From positions 16,646,493 to 16,710,492 of the forward strand of contig CM025849.1 in the NCBI GenBank assembly GCA_003952965.2: a stretch of 64,000 bases of DNA. Reading direction: 5' to 3'. This DNA comes from Morella rubra (taxonomy: Eukaryota > Streptophyta > Magnoliopsida > Fagales > Myricaceae). Shown here in pieces: positions 34,720 to 47,289 of this stretch. A model generated the notes under the pieces. The model ran no database searches, was not told the DNA's origin, and saw only the letters and a list, made by a program, of their open reading frames with translations. Both the position numbers and the translations under genes were made by a program. Within the stretch, counting starts at the first letter, position 1. Every line of letters begins with the position of its first letter.

Positions 34720-37225
34720 TTTCTTGATTTGCTTCTGCCCATTGTAACAATTCCTTGATGAAAAAAGAGGCAAACATTGCAAAGGCGACCAAACCAAAAA
34801 AAAAAAAAAAGGGGAAAAAAGAGGACAAATGAGCGAGAAAGAGACTTCTCTAAGTCGCTTGGGCAGTAGGGCCAGATGCGTGCTTCCTTTCTTTTGCCTA
34901 TTTTTCTTGAATCATTTTCCTGGAAGGAGCAGCCTCATGTAATTCACTTCAAAGTCATTTGGTCCTCTACTGGCATGCCTAGAGACATGGTGCATCAAAT
35001 GAAAGACGGCTGGTTTTACACATTAGAGTGTTTATTAGACTATGTTTTTGGAATTTTCTTGGACACAAATCAGATGTGATTTTCATGATGTTGAAGTGCA
35101 TTTCCTTTCATGGTTCTGATATATGTCGTTTTACATCTATTGCTACATGGGGAATGAGCTAAGGTTAAAATTGTTGTGCCTATTTATCGGAGGGGTTCTT
35201 TGCCATTGTCTTTTTTCTCCACTTGTGTATCCATACCCAATATGCATGTTTTCATGCAAACTACTCCGAAGTCCTTGCCATGGTTCTGTAGGAGTGCGTG
35301 TGTGGACTGAAGACCAAGCTGCCATGTGTTCCTTGTAGATCTTCAGGGCTTCCTTAATCACGTTTTGATATCGGTAGGGGCCTGACGGTGTGCAATTATG
35401 TTTATGAGGAGCTAAGTCATGTCCAAAGGCACTATTGCAAATAATACGAATAAATGAGAATCATTCTGAATATTAAGATGAGTTGTGGGACATGAAAGAG
35501 GATTCTTATCCATTTCCCAACTCAGTCAGTTAGGAGGAAAATATAATATATTTTTTTCAACATATAGATGAGTCTTGTTTTGTCACGCGAAATTAATGCA
35601 ACAGCAGAAGCAATTTAAATTAGTCGTTAACAAGGAAAATAATTGAAAACGTAAACTAGTTAATAAACATGAAGATACTTAGGTAAAGATAAGTAAACCT
35701 GTTTGAGAAGGATTTACTAGTCCATATAAGGAAACATGGGTTATAAACAAAAGAGTTGGGCTCACATGACCGATGTAGGGTTGTTCAAGTCCGGTGGTGG
35801 TTGCGGTTATGGCAATAACAACCACTATCATAAGGTGGGTTGGTTTCACTGTCATCGCCAAACGTTAATGGTGGCGGTGGCGATTTTAGCAGTAGCAGGA
35901 GTGGATTACTGTCATCATTAATAGGATCATTTTTTTTTTTTGCTGTTTGCCTTTTTTTTTTTCAGTGTAATGCTGTTTTACATCGCTTCGTGCATTTCGA
36001 AAATGATAAAATCATGACAAATTTAAAGTTGTTTTAGAGTTTTTTTTTTTTTACTAATTTATTACCAAATTAATAAACATTTTGAGCCAAATAAAATCTA
36101 TACAATAAACTACAAAATAAAAAAAATTAAAAGACATCTTAAAAGTTAGTAGGATAAATCTAATCCGATAAACTCCAAATTTACTAATCTAAAATAAACT
36201 TTTTTAAGAAAAGAAAAAAAAAATTCAGTTTTTGCAGTACTCGCCAAAGCAGTGCTGGTATCTCCAGTAATCGAAAAAATTCCCGCAAATAAATATTTTG
36301 GAACATCAGCACCATCACCGCCATAGGATAAATACCGGGTATCGGAAAACCAGTACTTATAGCGAGAAAACCGAAATTTTTTGATTCCCTTAAACGATAC
36401 TACTGAATAAGAAGTAACTAGCTCGTTACAATCAGAATATAACATATCCACAAAAGGTACGAAAGTCCTAAAAAAGAAATAGCAACCCTAACGACCAATA
36501 GTTGGGCCCACCATAATGCCCTAGATCCACAGGTTCTGGCGGCAGTGCATCCATAAAGTAATAGGCCATCGAGAGTGGGGGTCGTGGCAGTGGCTCTATT
36601 GGCGACCGATGGTATAAATGCTGAAAACCTGGATCGTCAGCAGATGGGTCCCATGAAACATAATTCTGGCAGATCTCGTGCATTCTCATGAGAGGTTGGC
36701 TATAGGTATCACAATAACAACGTAACACTAAAAGAGTGAGTACTCAGTAAGGTTGAGAAAATAAAACATACAAGCAAAACTAAAGTGAGAAATACAGTGG
36801 TTATAACAGAAGTGTACGAAATAAATACAATGAATAATGCACTTTCCTTTTCTTTTAGTCCATTCTTTTTTTCAATAATAATTTCATCTCGGATTATCCA
36901 TTAATCACAGCGCTCTGTTTAACCCTCAAAGTCACGGTTGGACATCTCACTTTTGTCTTTGGGACTGATTTGTGATTTTCATTCTTTCCGAAACTCACAT
37001 TAGGTAATAGCACTGCTTAATACTCTCGGAGGACACTCTTTAAACAAATCAAAGCTATGGGTGCACATCCTCCAGTTATCAGTACCGTCGTGCTTAACTA
37101 TTTTTCATCATCATTGAAAAGGATATTCTATCCTTTAAAAATCATCATGAATAATTTCATATGCAAAACATATACATTCATTTCTTTAAAATGCGATTCT
37201 CATTCTCAAGCGTATCATGAAAATT
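34720..37225. other. RPN9 3' flank and spacer
   Basis: This begins with the RPN9 3' UTR. Short frames at 35123-35338 and on the minus strand at 36468-36728 have no recognised domain. A GGTGGTGG-rich patch sits at about 35790-35910 and several poly-T runs at 35930-36050. No transposon was recognised. Confidence 0.5.
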
Positions 37226-37228
37226 TTT

Positions 37229-40200
37229 CTTCCTTTTTTATTTTATTTTATTTTCTAGGCAATCGAGAAATTAACTATCAGAGTCCCAGGAAACAATGGA
37301 AGGGGGAACAAGATATACATCTAAAAGACCCACGACATTCACCCTCCTGCACCAATGAGCAATTTCATGAGCCAAACCATTGGCTTCTCTGGGAATCCAA
37401 ATAGACTGCCAACACGGATGTGCTGACCACTTAGCTCTGATGAATTGGATGTCCTCTTCAATAATCCAATCAGGCTGCATCTCCATGTTAGAAATTTGGT
37501 CCATAAGTAGCCGTGCGTCGCTTTGAAACACGACTGCCTCCCAATTCTTTTCTTCAGCCAGTATAACACCAAGACGAATAGCAATGGCTTTACCCTTGAG
37601 GGGAGAGTTACCAGCCCGAGAACCACATCTAGCCTCCAGGATAGTTCCTTTGTCATCTCGGCTAAACACAGCATAAGTTAGTGGACCACTGTAGACTGCA
37701 ACATCCCCAGTAATAGACACCACATTTGGAGCTGGGGGGAGCCAGCGAGGGAGGGAACACACCTTGTGAGAATGCCACGCATACACCTGTTCATCATATC
37801 TGCGAAGAATCAAATCAATAGTATTTTGCAAGGCTACCTCTTGATTATGATGGACCACCAGATTTCTCACAAACCAAATAGAGTCAAGAACCACCGCAAT
37901 GTATAAAATAAAAAACTGCCAATCAGCACGACAATGCTGGGGTAAATTACAAGGTTCAAGAATAAAAGAGAACCAATCCTGCAAGGGGGCATGCACAAAG
38001 AGGTCAGTGCGCTGGGGCCAACGTCCCAACCTCCAAATATATTGGCTAACAGGGCAAGTAAGAAAAAAATGGGCAGCCGTTTCCAATTCAGAACCGCAAA
38101 GAGGACTTTCAAAACCATGGCCTGAAGGAGAAGAGAGAAACATAGCGATCTTGCCCCTAAGAGGAAGAGCGTCAGCAGCCACCATCCACATCATAAGTCG
38201 TAGTCTATGTTGAATTTTAAGACGCTAAATAGGATTGCGCAAGTTAACGCCTCCCGAACCCCATCGCCCCTCCTGATCAACTAAGTAGGTAGATTTTACA
38301 GAGAAAACCCCTTTAGCATCCACCAAAGAAAGTCCTCACCATAAGCCAAAGGAGGGGGAAGAGATAAAATATTCGAAGCTGAAGGAGCATCAAAAGAGTC
38401 AAGAATAAGCTCCCTCCCCCATTCTCGACCATCCGGATAAGCAAGGTCCGCAACACAATCTATGCCTTGGGAAGTAGAGCTCTCCGCTTAATAAGAGGGC
38501 GGAAATTAGGCATATTAGGGACCCATGGGTCACACCAAATATTAACCTTATCCCCCTTCTTTATCGCCCAACACAGGCCTTTCACCAGGATATCCCGAGT
38601 TCTAAGGATCCCTTTCCAAAACCAGGTACTATTTGTAGTACTCTCAACCTCCAGCAAGTGTTGGTTAACTAAATATTTGGCCGACACAGGTTTCACCCAC
38701 AAGCAATCTTTCTTAGAAATAATATGCCACCCAAGTTTGGCAACAGAAGCACGATTAACATCAAACATACGTCGGAGACCCAAACCCCCTAGATTTTTGG
38801 GTCGGCATATAGCAGCCCAAGAATTGGGGTGAAAATGTTTGTTAGTACTCTCAGAGAAGCGTCATCATAAATTTTTGAGAATAGAATCGAGACTTGTGCA
38901 GATGGCTTTAGGAAGAAGGAAAACGGACATGGTATAGGACGGTAGTGCAGAAGCCACCGCTTGAATGAGAACTATTCGGCCGGCTTGGGATAAAGCCCGG
39001 GCCTTCCACCCCGCCACCCTCCTTTGCACCTTCTCCTTCACCTCGTTGAAAGCACACACTTTAGAGCGATTGAGCGTCAAAGGAAGGCCCAAATACGTAC
39101 CAGGTGTATGAGCTTGCTGGAGGCGAAGAATCGAGCGGAGCTGTTCCTTATTCTGCTGCCCGACATTCCTACTGAAGTGCAGGAATGATTTAGCCAAATT
39201 GATGGTTTGGCCCGACCACTTTTCAAAGGTAGTCAAGATGCGATGCACCTCATTGGCTTCTCTCAAGTTAGCCCTGCAAAAGAACATAAGGTCATCTGCA
39301 AGTAAAAGGTGTGGAATGGGTGGAGCTTGCCTAGCATGTTTAATCCCATGAATAGCACCCTGACTTTCAGCCAACGAAGTGAAGCGAGAGAGAACGTCCA
39401 TGACCAAAATAAAGAGGAAAGGAGACAACGGGTCTCCTTGCCTGAAGCCTCTACCAGGATGGAGCAACCCGAAGGGGTTGCCATTGAGGAGCACCGAGAA
39501 GGATACAGTCGACACACATTGATGAATAAATTATCTCCATTTCTGGGAAAAACCGAAACATCACAATATCTCATCAAGGAAGCCCCAATCCACCTTATCA
39601 TAGGCCTTAGCAAGATCAATTTTCATCGTCATAAGTCCACCTCAACCTTGTTTCCTTTTGAGGGTATGCATAATTTCATTCACCAAAATGGAATTCTCCT
39701 GGATACTACGATTTGGAACAAAAGCGTTTTGAAAACCGGTAACAAGCCACGGGATAATAGACTTCAAACGGGCCGCCAAAATTTTCGAGATGATCTTATA
39801 TGACACATTGCAAAGACTAATAGCGTGAAAATGAGTTACCACAGAGGAATGATCTTGCTTCGGTATAAGGACAATATTAGTATGGTTGAGCTCCTTCAAA
39901 AGAAAGCCAATGGCGAATAATATCTGGAACATACCAATAACTTCCCGCTTAATAGACGGCCAATAGTGCTGGTCAAAGATAGCGGAGAAGCCATCCGGCC
40001 CGAGGGACTTCGAAGCCCTATAGACCGGACAGCATTCCTAAATTCGGCCTCAGAAGAAGTACAACACAACATCACATTGTCCTCAGGATGTACTAGCCAA
40101 GGGACCACACCCTGCAAGCCTTTCAGATAAAGAGGGTAATGACAAGCAAAAAGGGGCCGAAAATGATCAATCATATGGGTGCCAATAGTGTCACGCCCTT

Positions 40201-41970
40201 CCATCCAATTACCATGAGAATCACATAAAGCATCAATGGTATTACGTCTACGCCGGATAATAGTTGAAAGGTGGAAGAATTTGGTATTTAGATCTGGTGT
40301 AGTCAACCACATGACCCGGAATTTCTCACGCCAAATCTGCTCCTTCCATTTCAGCTCCTCCCCCAATCAAAATTTCAACTCTTGTTCCTTATCCAGCAGT
40401 ACACTCAAGTTCGGATCACCTTGAATCACTTCCAGTTCAGATTGTAATTTCTGAATATTTGATTAGATGCAGCCAAAATGGGACCGGTTCCATTCTCTAA
40501 GGGCCCCACTGGTGTTCTTCAAACATTGGGTCAGAACAAAAGCAGGAGAACCATGGCCATTATACCGCCAGGCAGCATTAGCCACATCAAAATTGGTCCT
40601 GTCATGGGTCCAGAGTTTTGTCCGGCAACGGTATCCAATAAAAGCATAGCGTGATCAGAAGTAGTTCGGGGAGGATGCTTAAGGGTAGCGCGCGGGAATA
40701 GTAAATGCCAGTCTCCGTTAGCAACAACCCGGTCGAGGCGCTCTTATATAAAATCTCTCCCAAACCTCTCATTGGTCCAAGTAAACGGATTACCCAAAAA
40801 ACCCACATCCACCATACCCGTGTTCAACAAAAAAATTATGGAAGCCACCCGAAGAAGAGGAGGCCACCGGAGCCCCACCTTGTTTATCCGCTTGGAACAG
40901 CACAGCATTAAAGTCTCTCATGCATGCCCATGGACCATCAAAATTACAGCCCAAACATTCTAAGTCATACCAGAAATGTTGCTTGCTACTCCAATCATGA
41001 GGCCCGTGTACAAAAGATAGCATCCAGGATCTATTAGGTGGATCCAAATGGATTACAACAGAGAAAAAAAAAACAAGAACAAGCAGAGACATCAAAAGAG
41101 AGACCCAAACGCCCAGCAACAGCAATGCCCCCCTTACGGCCAGTGGGGGGAAACACAACACAATGAGGAAATCCCAGGCGTTGGAGTACAACATCAGCAG
41201 CCTGGATTTTGGTCTCGACCACACACAAAATTTTGGGGTTGAAACGACGAATCGCACCTCGAATAGACCGAACTGCCGCGGCAGTTCCAAAATAGGCCTC
41301 TCATGGCGGAGGTGGGGGCATGATTTGGCCTGCCACCCCGGCCTTAGAAGAAACAACAACAACATCCTGCTTACCTTCTTGAACAGGAGCAGCTTGGTTA
41401 CCGTGACCCCCAATCGGCCTGTAAGTCTGCTGTTTACCGCCCCACCTTGCACCTTAAGTTTGCTTGTGCGGACGCTGACCTCTCTTCTTGACAAATAAAT
41501 CTTTGAGTGGGCTGGATTCAGAGAAACCCAGATGAAAGTCCTCCACTTCCACCTCTAGAGGGGCCTCTGCATAGCGGAAATGTTTCAGAAAAGGCTTGGA
41601 GTCCAAGCCTTCAGGAGCCGAAGGTCGCTTGCCCATCTCAGATCCGTGGGCCACCAGGGTCTGTTGTTCTCCAGCCCGTTTAATAAGGGGTTTCCTCAAT
41701 TTCTTACTGCCCTTGGGTTCTTCTAAGGAGGATGGCCCACCAATATCCAGAGCTTCAGTGGCGTGGGTAACCGGAACCACGACACGAGGGCAACAGATTG
41801 CCGAATTTCCTGTACTAGCGAATAAAAGACCGAGTCTGCCCTTAACTCCACATCTTGGTCTACGATTTGTTCCGCTATTGCCCTCGTCCTAGCAGCCTCT
41901 CCAGCTTTTAATTTGTCTCGCAATTCACCACACGGAACCAACATATATTGACTTTCCCAAGCCACAACAT
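37229..41970 (-). mobile_element. L1-type LINE (non-LTR retrotransposon), near full length but defective
   Basis: Read right to left. An ORF1-like proline/lysine-rich stretch (41965-41454) comes first. An apurinic endonuclease follows (about 41330-40600; CVVETKIQAADVVLQRLGFP, DFNAVL). The reverse transcriptase spans about 40366-38865, with FHLSTIIRRRRNTIDAL upstream and PLLLADDLMFF-type catalytic LADD near 39300. A zinc-knuckle zf-RVT region (CGSELETAAHFFLTCPVSQY, about 38100) and an RNase H domain (about 37680-37310; QSDARLLMDQ, REANGLAHEIAHW) complete it. The plus-strand TTTTATTTTATTTTATTTTC at about 37234-37255 is the reversed poly-A-rich tail. Several frame changes separate the domains, so no full polyprotein remains. 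The RNase H acidic positions look altered: GKAIAIR where EAEALA is usual. No target-site duplication was found. Confidence 0.88.
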
Positions 41971-41974
41971 CAGA

Positions 41975-43470
41975 AACATCAGGACCTACGTCTGTAGCCT
42001 CCAGATCAGAAAGTGGGGAAATCCAATCTTCCTTGCTGACAATAAAAGCAAGGGGGTCAGCTTTTTACAAAGCTCAATATGCGAAATAAAAGGAATCCAT
42101 GAAATGAAATTAATTTCACAAGCAAAACATTTTAGTAATAAAGAACGGTTTTCCTTTATAACGTTAAATAATAATCTTGACATCAAGATGGCAAGTGTTA
42201 GAGATATCTTAGCATAACTCTTCTAATTAGTTTTGTTAATATTTAAGTGTCTACTTTAGTTATAATGTTGGCTAGGACATTATATATGACCGTGATCCCT
42301 AAACGAATGTAAGTAGTTTTGAAACTTTATTCTCATCATAATGTAGTTCTTTATTTTGTATAGTTTCTTTCTTTTTTTCTCTATGGAACTAAAGTGGGTG
42401 TTAGTGCATCTTATTTTATTCCACGTGGTTTTGTTCTTGTAAAATCGGTGCTTTTTCAAAATTCACAATTTTTATTCGATTTTAGGCTTTTATTCATGAT
42501 GAATTTTTTATTATGTTTTTTTAAAATACTCAAAATAGCTACTTGGGCTTAGTACCATAACTCACACTTTATAATTTTAAAAAAATCAGTTTTCAGCCCA
42601 TATGACTTTGGAAAACAATTTTTTTTTTTTTACTTGTGTTAGCCCATCCGAATTTCCTCCAATTATTCCCTAGTTTTGCACCTTGCTCTATTTTCTTGTT
42701 ACTTTTTCATAACCCCTTAATGCCACACTTTGTTCATTAAAAATGCTTATTTAGTGCTGAAAAACCTAGGAAAACAAAACTCGGATTTATTCTAATCACT
42801 AACTACTCGTTAGAACTAAGTTGGCATTACAGTAGAAAATTGCTTTGAAAATACACTAACCAAAATAAGCTTTTGTTCATACTTTTTATCTTCCACGTAT
42901 TGACCTTTTCCAAAATCAATCTATAAGATCATTAGGGCCATGTTTGGAAACAGGCCTGGGTTTGGGTTTCAATTTCGGTTTGATATTCAGTTTCATTTCA
43001 CTGTTCGGATACAAGTCCGCATGCGGCTCGAGCTCGGTCTCTAGGTCCTGACTTGAAACAAAGTTAACGTCGGTTGTCAATTCCATTTATGTCCGTTAGC
43101 AAGGTGCACTTATCTCAGCTGGCTGGCTTTTGTTGTGCGCTCGTGCTCGCTCGCGCCAGATTGTAATTATTTTTTTGTTAGCCTCTGCTTCCCTTGCGCG
43201 CCTCAACTCGCGCGAGCCAAAGGTTTATTTTTTGTGAATATTTTTTATTACCGTTTCGGTGCTTGCATGCTCTCCAATTCGTGAGAGTGTTTTTTTTATA
43301 ACCTTCTTTTCTCTCATGCTCTCTAAATTGTTATCTTCGCTCTCTAACTTGTCCTTTTGCTTGTCTTGATGGCATTTTACTTTTGAGGTCATATAAAAAA
43401 ATTCCTTGCGGATTCGGTTGACCACTTATGGGTGCATGTTTAATTTCCCATGCAGACTAGACCGACTGCC
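41975..43470. other. Spacer between LINE and tandem repeat
   Basis: AT-rich, with no supported gene. A GGGCCATGTTTGGAAAC-type start at about 42940 resembles the start of the sequence at 47285 (GGCTATGTTTGGTAAC). The pair may belong to one MITE family, but the ends were not resolved. Confidence 0.45.
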
Positions 43471-43618
43471 TTAAGATCGGCATCTACAAATGTTTCTTTG
43501 CTGCATTCAGTTACACAAGTGCTACTTTGCCAAATTCGGTTTGCCTGAACAAAAAAAAAAAAATGTCCCTTGGACTGAGAAGGACACACAACCCTCGTTG
43601 TCCATAGAGACATTCGTC

Positions 43619-43890
43619 CTACAATTTAAACAAGTCAATAAATATAAAATAGTTGGAAATACATCTTACCAAATACCATGCGTCTTACAAATTAAACAAG
43701 CCAAATAAATTTTAAATAAGTCAAATACACCTTAGAAATTAAACAACTAGAAACCAAGTACGTGCCTTACAAATTAAAAAAGCCAACAAAATGTTATACA
43801 AGTCAAATACGCCTTACACATTAAATAACTAAATACGAAATATTACACAAGTCAAATACGCCTTACAAATTAAATAACCAGATATGATGC
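43619..43890. repeat. Irregular tandem repeat around TACAAATTAAACAAG
   Basis: Five to six units of variable length (about 35-50 bases or more) repeat the core TTACAAATTAAA(C/T)AA, most followed by AAGTCAAATACGCC or AGCCAA. Units differ by substitutions and small gaps. It does not look like telomeric, centromeric or rDNA repeat; origin unknown. Confidence 0.7.
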
Positions 43891-44224
43891 AGCAACACAA
43901 AGAATCCCCCTCCATCTAGAAAAATCAATTTACAGTATGAGAAATTATGTTTAACACATACTGCATGCCCTCCCTTTAAATCTTCTCAAAACAACTAAGT
44001 AATCATATATGATAAGAAAATCCAAAAAGTTTATACTATTTTATCAAGATAAGTACCCAACTAGGACAAAGTTTATACTTCAAAGGTAACCATACATGAC
44101 AAGCAAACTCAAAAAAAAAATAATACAGGTGACATTGTTTTCAATCAAATGGGAGGAATATGGTATTGTCATTTCGGATGAATTTGTCATTTATCGCGGA
44201 CCATTTTAAACTTTAAACTCCTAA

Positions 44225-45260
44225 TCAATGTTGTTGCGCCCACATCTTATCTGCCATTGCATCCTGATCGGAAGATATCGAATGTGCCCCATCTTCGGAG
44301 AAGCAAAATTGGGTCATGTCATGGGTGAACTGCCCTTCTTCATCCACTATCATATCCTCTACAGAATAATTGTGGAATATGATGTCTTCATCTTGGTGAA
44401 TCCTTATAAATCTGTGCAAGGTACATTAAGCAATAACAATGCATGGTTGCTTTGTGAGACTGTAATGAGGCATCTCCCTTAACAACGACAATCAAGCTTT
44501 CAAGACCCCAAAACACCTTTCAATTATATTATGCAAGGATGAGTGCAAGTAGTTGAATAACTCCTTCCCTTTTGGAGCTCTGACATTCCTTCAATATTGA
44601 CACAAATGATAATGCTCTCCTTTGAACGGTGGTAAAAATCCCCTTGTTATGGGAAATCCAGCATCCACAACGTAGAGTTTCCTGCACGAGAATTTAATGT
44701 CAACCTTAATTTCTTAATTTTGGAGTGACCTCATTCATCGCCCCTAATTGATGTGCTACAAAAAAAAAATTACATGCTACGAAAAACAAATCTTCAACTA
44801 GTTAAATAAAGTAGTTCATCTTTTGCAAGTGCATAAAAGCAATGTATCATATTTCATTATGCATTAATGATAACCTAAACAATTATATATATGTCGAACC
44901 CCAACATCTTTCAACCCCAATAATAGTGCATGTCTATACATAAATTAAGAAAGGAACTCACATTCTTCATATGGCTTCATATGCCATAAGAGAGTCTGGA
45001 TAATGAATTCAATTATCATTTTTGTCAGCGGGAATATATGTTTTTTATAGGCTTCATATGCCTAGTGACTGCATCATAGAATACACGAGAGTCGTGAGCA
45101 AACCCTTCTCAGCTTGAGTAAACAAAAGTGAAATGCAAAACAAAATCGCACACTGGGAGAACATTTTGGGCAATGTCTGTCTTCCTATTTTTGCATGCAA
45201 TATGAAATCTTTGCGGAGCCCATGCACCCACTTGGGTCCCATCAATGGCTCCAATACAAT
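44225..45260 (-). mobile_element. PIF/Harbinger transposase relic
   Basis: The minus strand shows the plant Harbinger nuclease in pieces. An IDGTQV motif (first catalytic Asp, about 45230-45250) comes first, then a HDSRVFYDAV-like stretch (about 45070). Next are VDAGFPITRGFLPPFKGEHY (about 44610-44680), LFNYLHSSLHNIIERCFGVL (about 44520-44570, with the catalytic-region Glu) and a C-terminal HRFIRIHQDEDIIFHNYSVE (44225-44419). These match ALP1/HARBI1-like plant nucleases in order. Frame changes and stops are visible and a non-coding gap lies at about 44700-45040, so the gene is dead. Terminal repeats were not identified. A PF20167-like fragment lies immediately upstream. Confidence 0.8.
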
Positions 45261-45368
45261 TCTACAATATCACACCAAATCCGTAATAAACCCCGTTGCA
45301 CTACTAATACAAAATGTGCATAACGAATTACATTAGCAGTTTTGATTACCTTAAACCACGAGTAGTAC

Positions 45369-45620
45369 TTACGATTGTATGCCACTTATAAGTGTGTTCC
45401 TTCCCATCAACAAGGAGTCAATATGGTTATCCCAAAATGAAAAACTCCACACATCCTCACGATATGGGTATGTGGGGTTGAGGATGCCGGGAACTTTGAG
45501 AGTCCCTGCAACTAACTCAGGTGAAACTCGAATGGACTGACCTCGAACATACATGAAAAAACTCAATGTCAACTCATCAATATCGTGGAAGTTCGAGTAA
45601 AACTCCCAAGCATTTGTTGT
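45369..45620 (-). pseudogene. PF20167-like fragment, C-terminal side
   Basis: The minus-strand frame contains TTNAWEFYSNFHDIDELTLS, YVRGQSIRVSPELVAGTLKV and PGILNPTYPYREDVW. This is the REFY...RG..V.FSP..I pattern of plant 'putative transposon protein' genes. It stops abruptly at about 45620, where an oppositely oriented copia relic begins. The N-terminal counterpart of this kind of protein lies in the other orientation near 49.94-50.21 kb. Confidence 0.6.
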
Positions 45621-46432
45621 TAGTGTGGCAAGCCAACACATGCATTCACCAAAAGAAACTCACCTAGAAGATGTGTATAAAATTCTCAGATATCTCAAGG
45701 GCTCTTTGGGTAGAGGACTATTCTTCAAGAAAAATGAAAGCAAGGAAGTGGAGATCTTCACAGATGCTGATTGGGCAGGTTCAACAGAAGATAGAAGGTC
45801 CACTACCGGATATTGCACCTTTGTATAGGGTAACTTGGAGAAGTAAGAAACAGAATGTAGTGGCCAGAAGTAATGCTGAAGCTGAGTTCAGAGCAGTTGC
45901 ACAGAGGATGTGTGAAAGACTATGGTTAAAGAAACTCTTAGAAGAACGACATTTCATAGTAAAGTTTCCAATTAAACTCTACTGTGATAACAAAGTAGCT
46001 ATCAATATTTTCCTCAATCCAGTTCAGCATGATCGGACCAGACGTATAGAAGTGAACAAACATTTCATCAAGGAAAAGTTGAAGATGGAATCATCTGTAT
46101 GACCTATGTTCCTACAAAAGAGCAAATAGCAGACATCTTCACAAAAGGACTGTCTCGGCAAAATTTCAATGATTTCATCTGCAAGTTGGAAATGATCAAT
46201 ATTTACGATCCAACTTAAGAGGGTGTAGAAATCCTGAGTATTGTGGAGTGTGTAGAAATCTTGAGTATTGTGGGGTGATTAGATGATGAGATATTTGGTG
46301 TACCTTATTTAGGTTGATTTCGGGAATTATTTCCTTATTTGTATATCTCTATGGTATTATAAATAGAGACATATACCTGTACAATTGTAAGTATTCAAGG
46401 AATATACAGAAAAGATTATTCTGGTTTTACCA
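45620..46432 (+). mobile_element. Ty1/copia relic, part A (RNase H region and 3' LTR)
   Basis: A fossil. It has the RNase H region of a copia polyprotein (HSPKETHLEDVYKILRYLKG, EIFTDADWAGSTEDRRSTTG, SNAEAEFRAVAQRMCE), then a polypurine tract (AAGAGGG, about 46217-46223) and a short LTR (about 46224/46251-46432). A 27-base tandem duplication marks the start of that LTR. The LTR closely matches the one at 54019-54197. By eye the two differ at about eight positions in some 180, suggesting an insertion a few million years old. It is broken and incomplete. Confidence 0.85.
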
Positions 46433-46525
46433 CGGTTGAGAATCTTAAACACAAAACAAGAATCATTAGAAAACAACAAGATAGATTATTATCAACACGA
46501 AATCAATCACATTTGAAAAAGAGAT

Positions 46526-47269
46526 GTTGATAGAGAGAAACATTCTTGCAGAACATCTACATGAAAGAAAAACTCTTCAGAACCCTAGTCCAGTAAATGA
46601 ATCACTAGAAATCCAGTTTCGGTAACATGATGATCTATAAACTCAAGAAAACCTTTGCTAATCTAATATCAATCAAAACCTTACACAAACACCAATTGTT
46701 TGAATCTGCAACCTACAGGGGATAGAAACCTCCTTCCCAATTGGTTTCTTGATCCTTCCACACTGGACAACTCTTCTACTTGAACTCAAGCAGCTGTTGT
46801 TCAATGGTGCTAGAACTACATCAACTCTGTCAAACTCCAGCAACTCCGGAGGTCTCTTCTCAATCTTGTGATTGAATCCTTTGTGATCAATAGAGAGGAT
46901 ACTCAAGGTTCTTATTTATACACTTAGATCACCAATCTTTCTCAACAATACAAAAACAGAGTATTCAAGACTATGAATAGGTTCTTGGATGAAATCTTTG
47001 ATTCTTTGTAAAATCTTTGATAAATTCGTTCTAAGTGATTTTACAGATGTTCAGGAAGGCTTTTATGTGGGTTAGGAGAGGCTTCACATAGCTTAGAGGC
47101 ACTAAAAATAATAAATGAATGCTCATCATTTAAAATAGGATTCTGTTAGAGGTTGCCTAATGAACTCTGTGAAAGTCCAATTAAACTCTACATGCAACCT
47201 TCACACAGCCAAAAAAAAACCTAAATCTTCAACTTCAAAAATCTCAGGAAATCTACATACACATATCAC
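46526..47269 (-). mobile_element. Possible solo LTR (copia-type)
   Basis: The segment is bounded by TGTTGATA on the left and TATCACA on the right, which resemble the TGTTGATA...TATCAACA ends of many copia LTRs. On the minus strand a GTGTATAAATAAGAACC TATA-like box lies at about 46908-46922. No internal region and no clear target duplication were seen. Treated as a fossil; the boundaries are tentative. Confidence 0.4.
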
Positions 47270-47289
47270 AAACCATGCCAAAAACCTAG

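Noticed and set aside
36468-36728. Minus-strand 86-residue frame rich in Pro, Tyr and Leu
   Set aside because: The composition looks protein-like, but no homologous family or neighbouring exon could be recognised.
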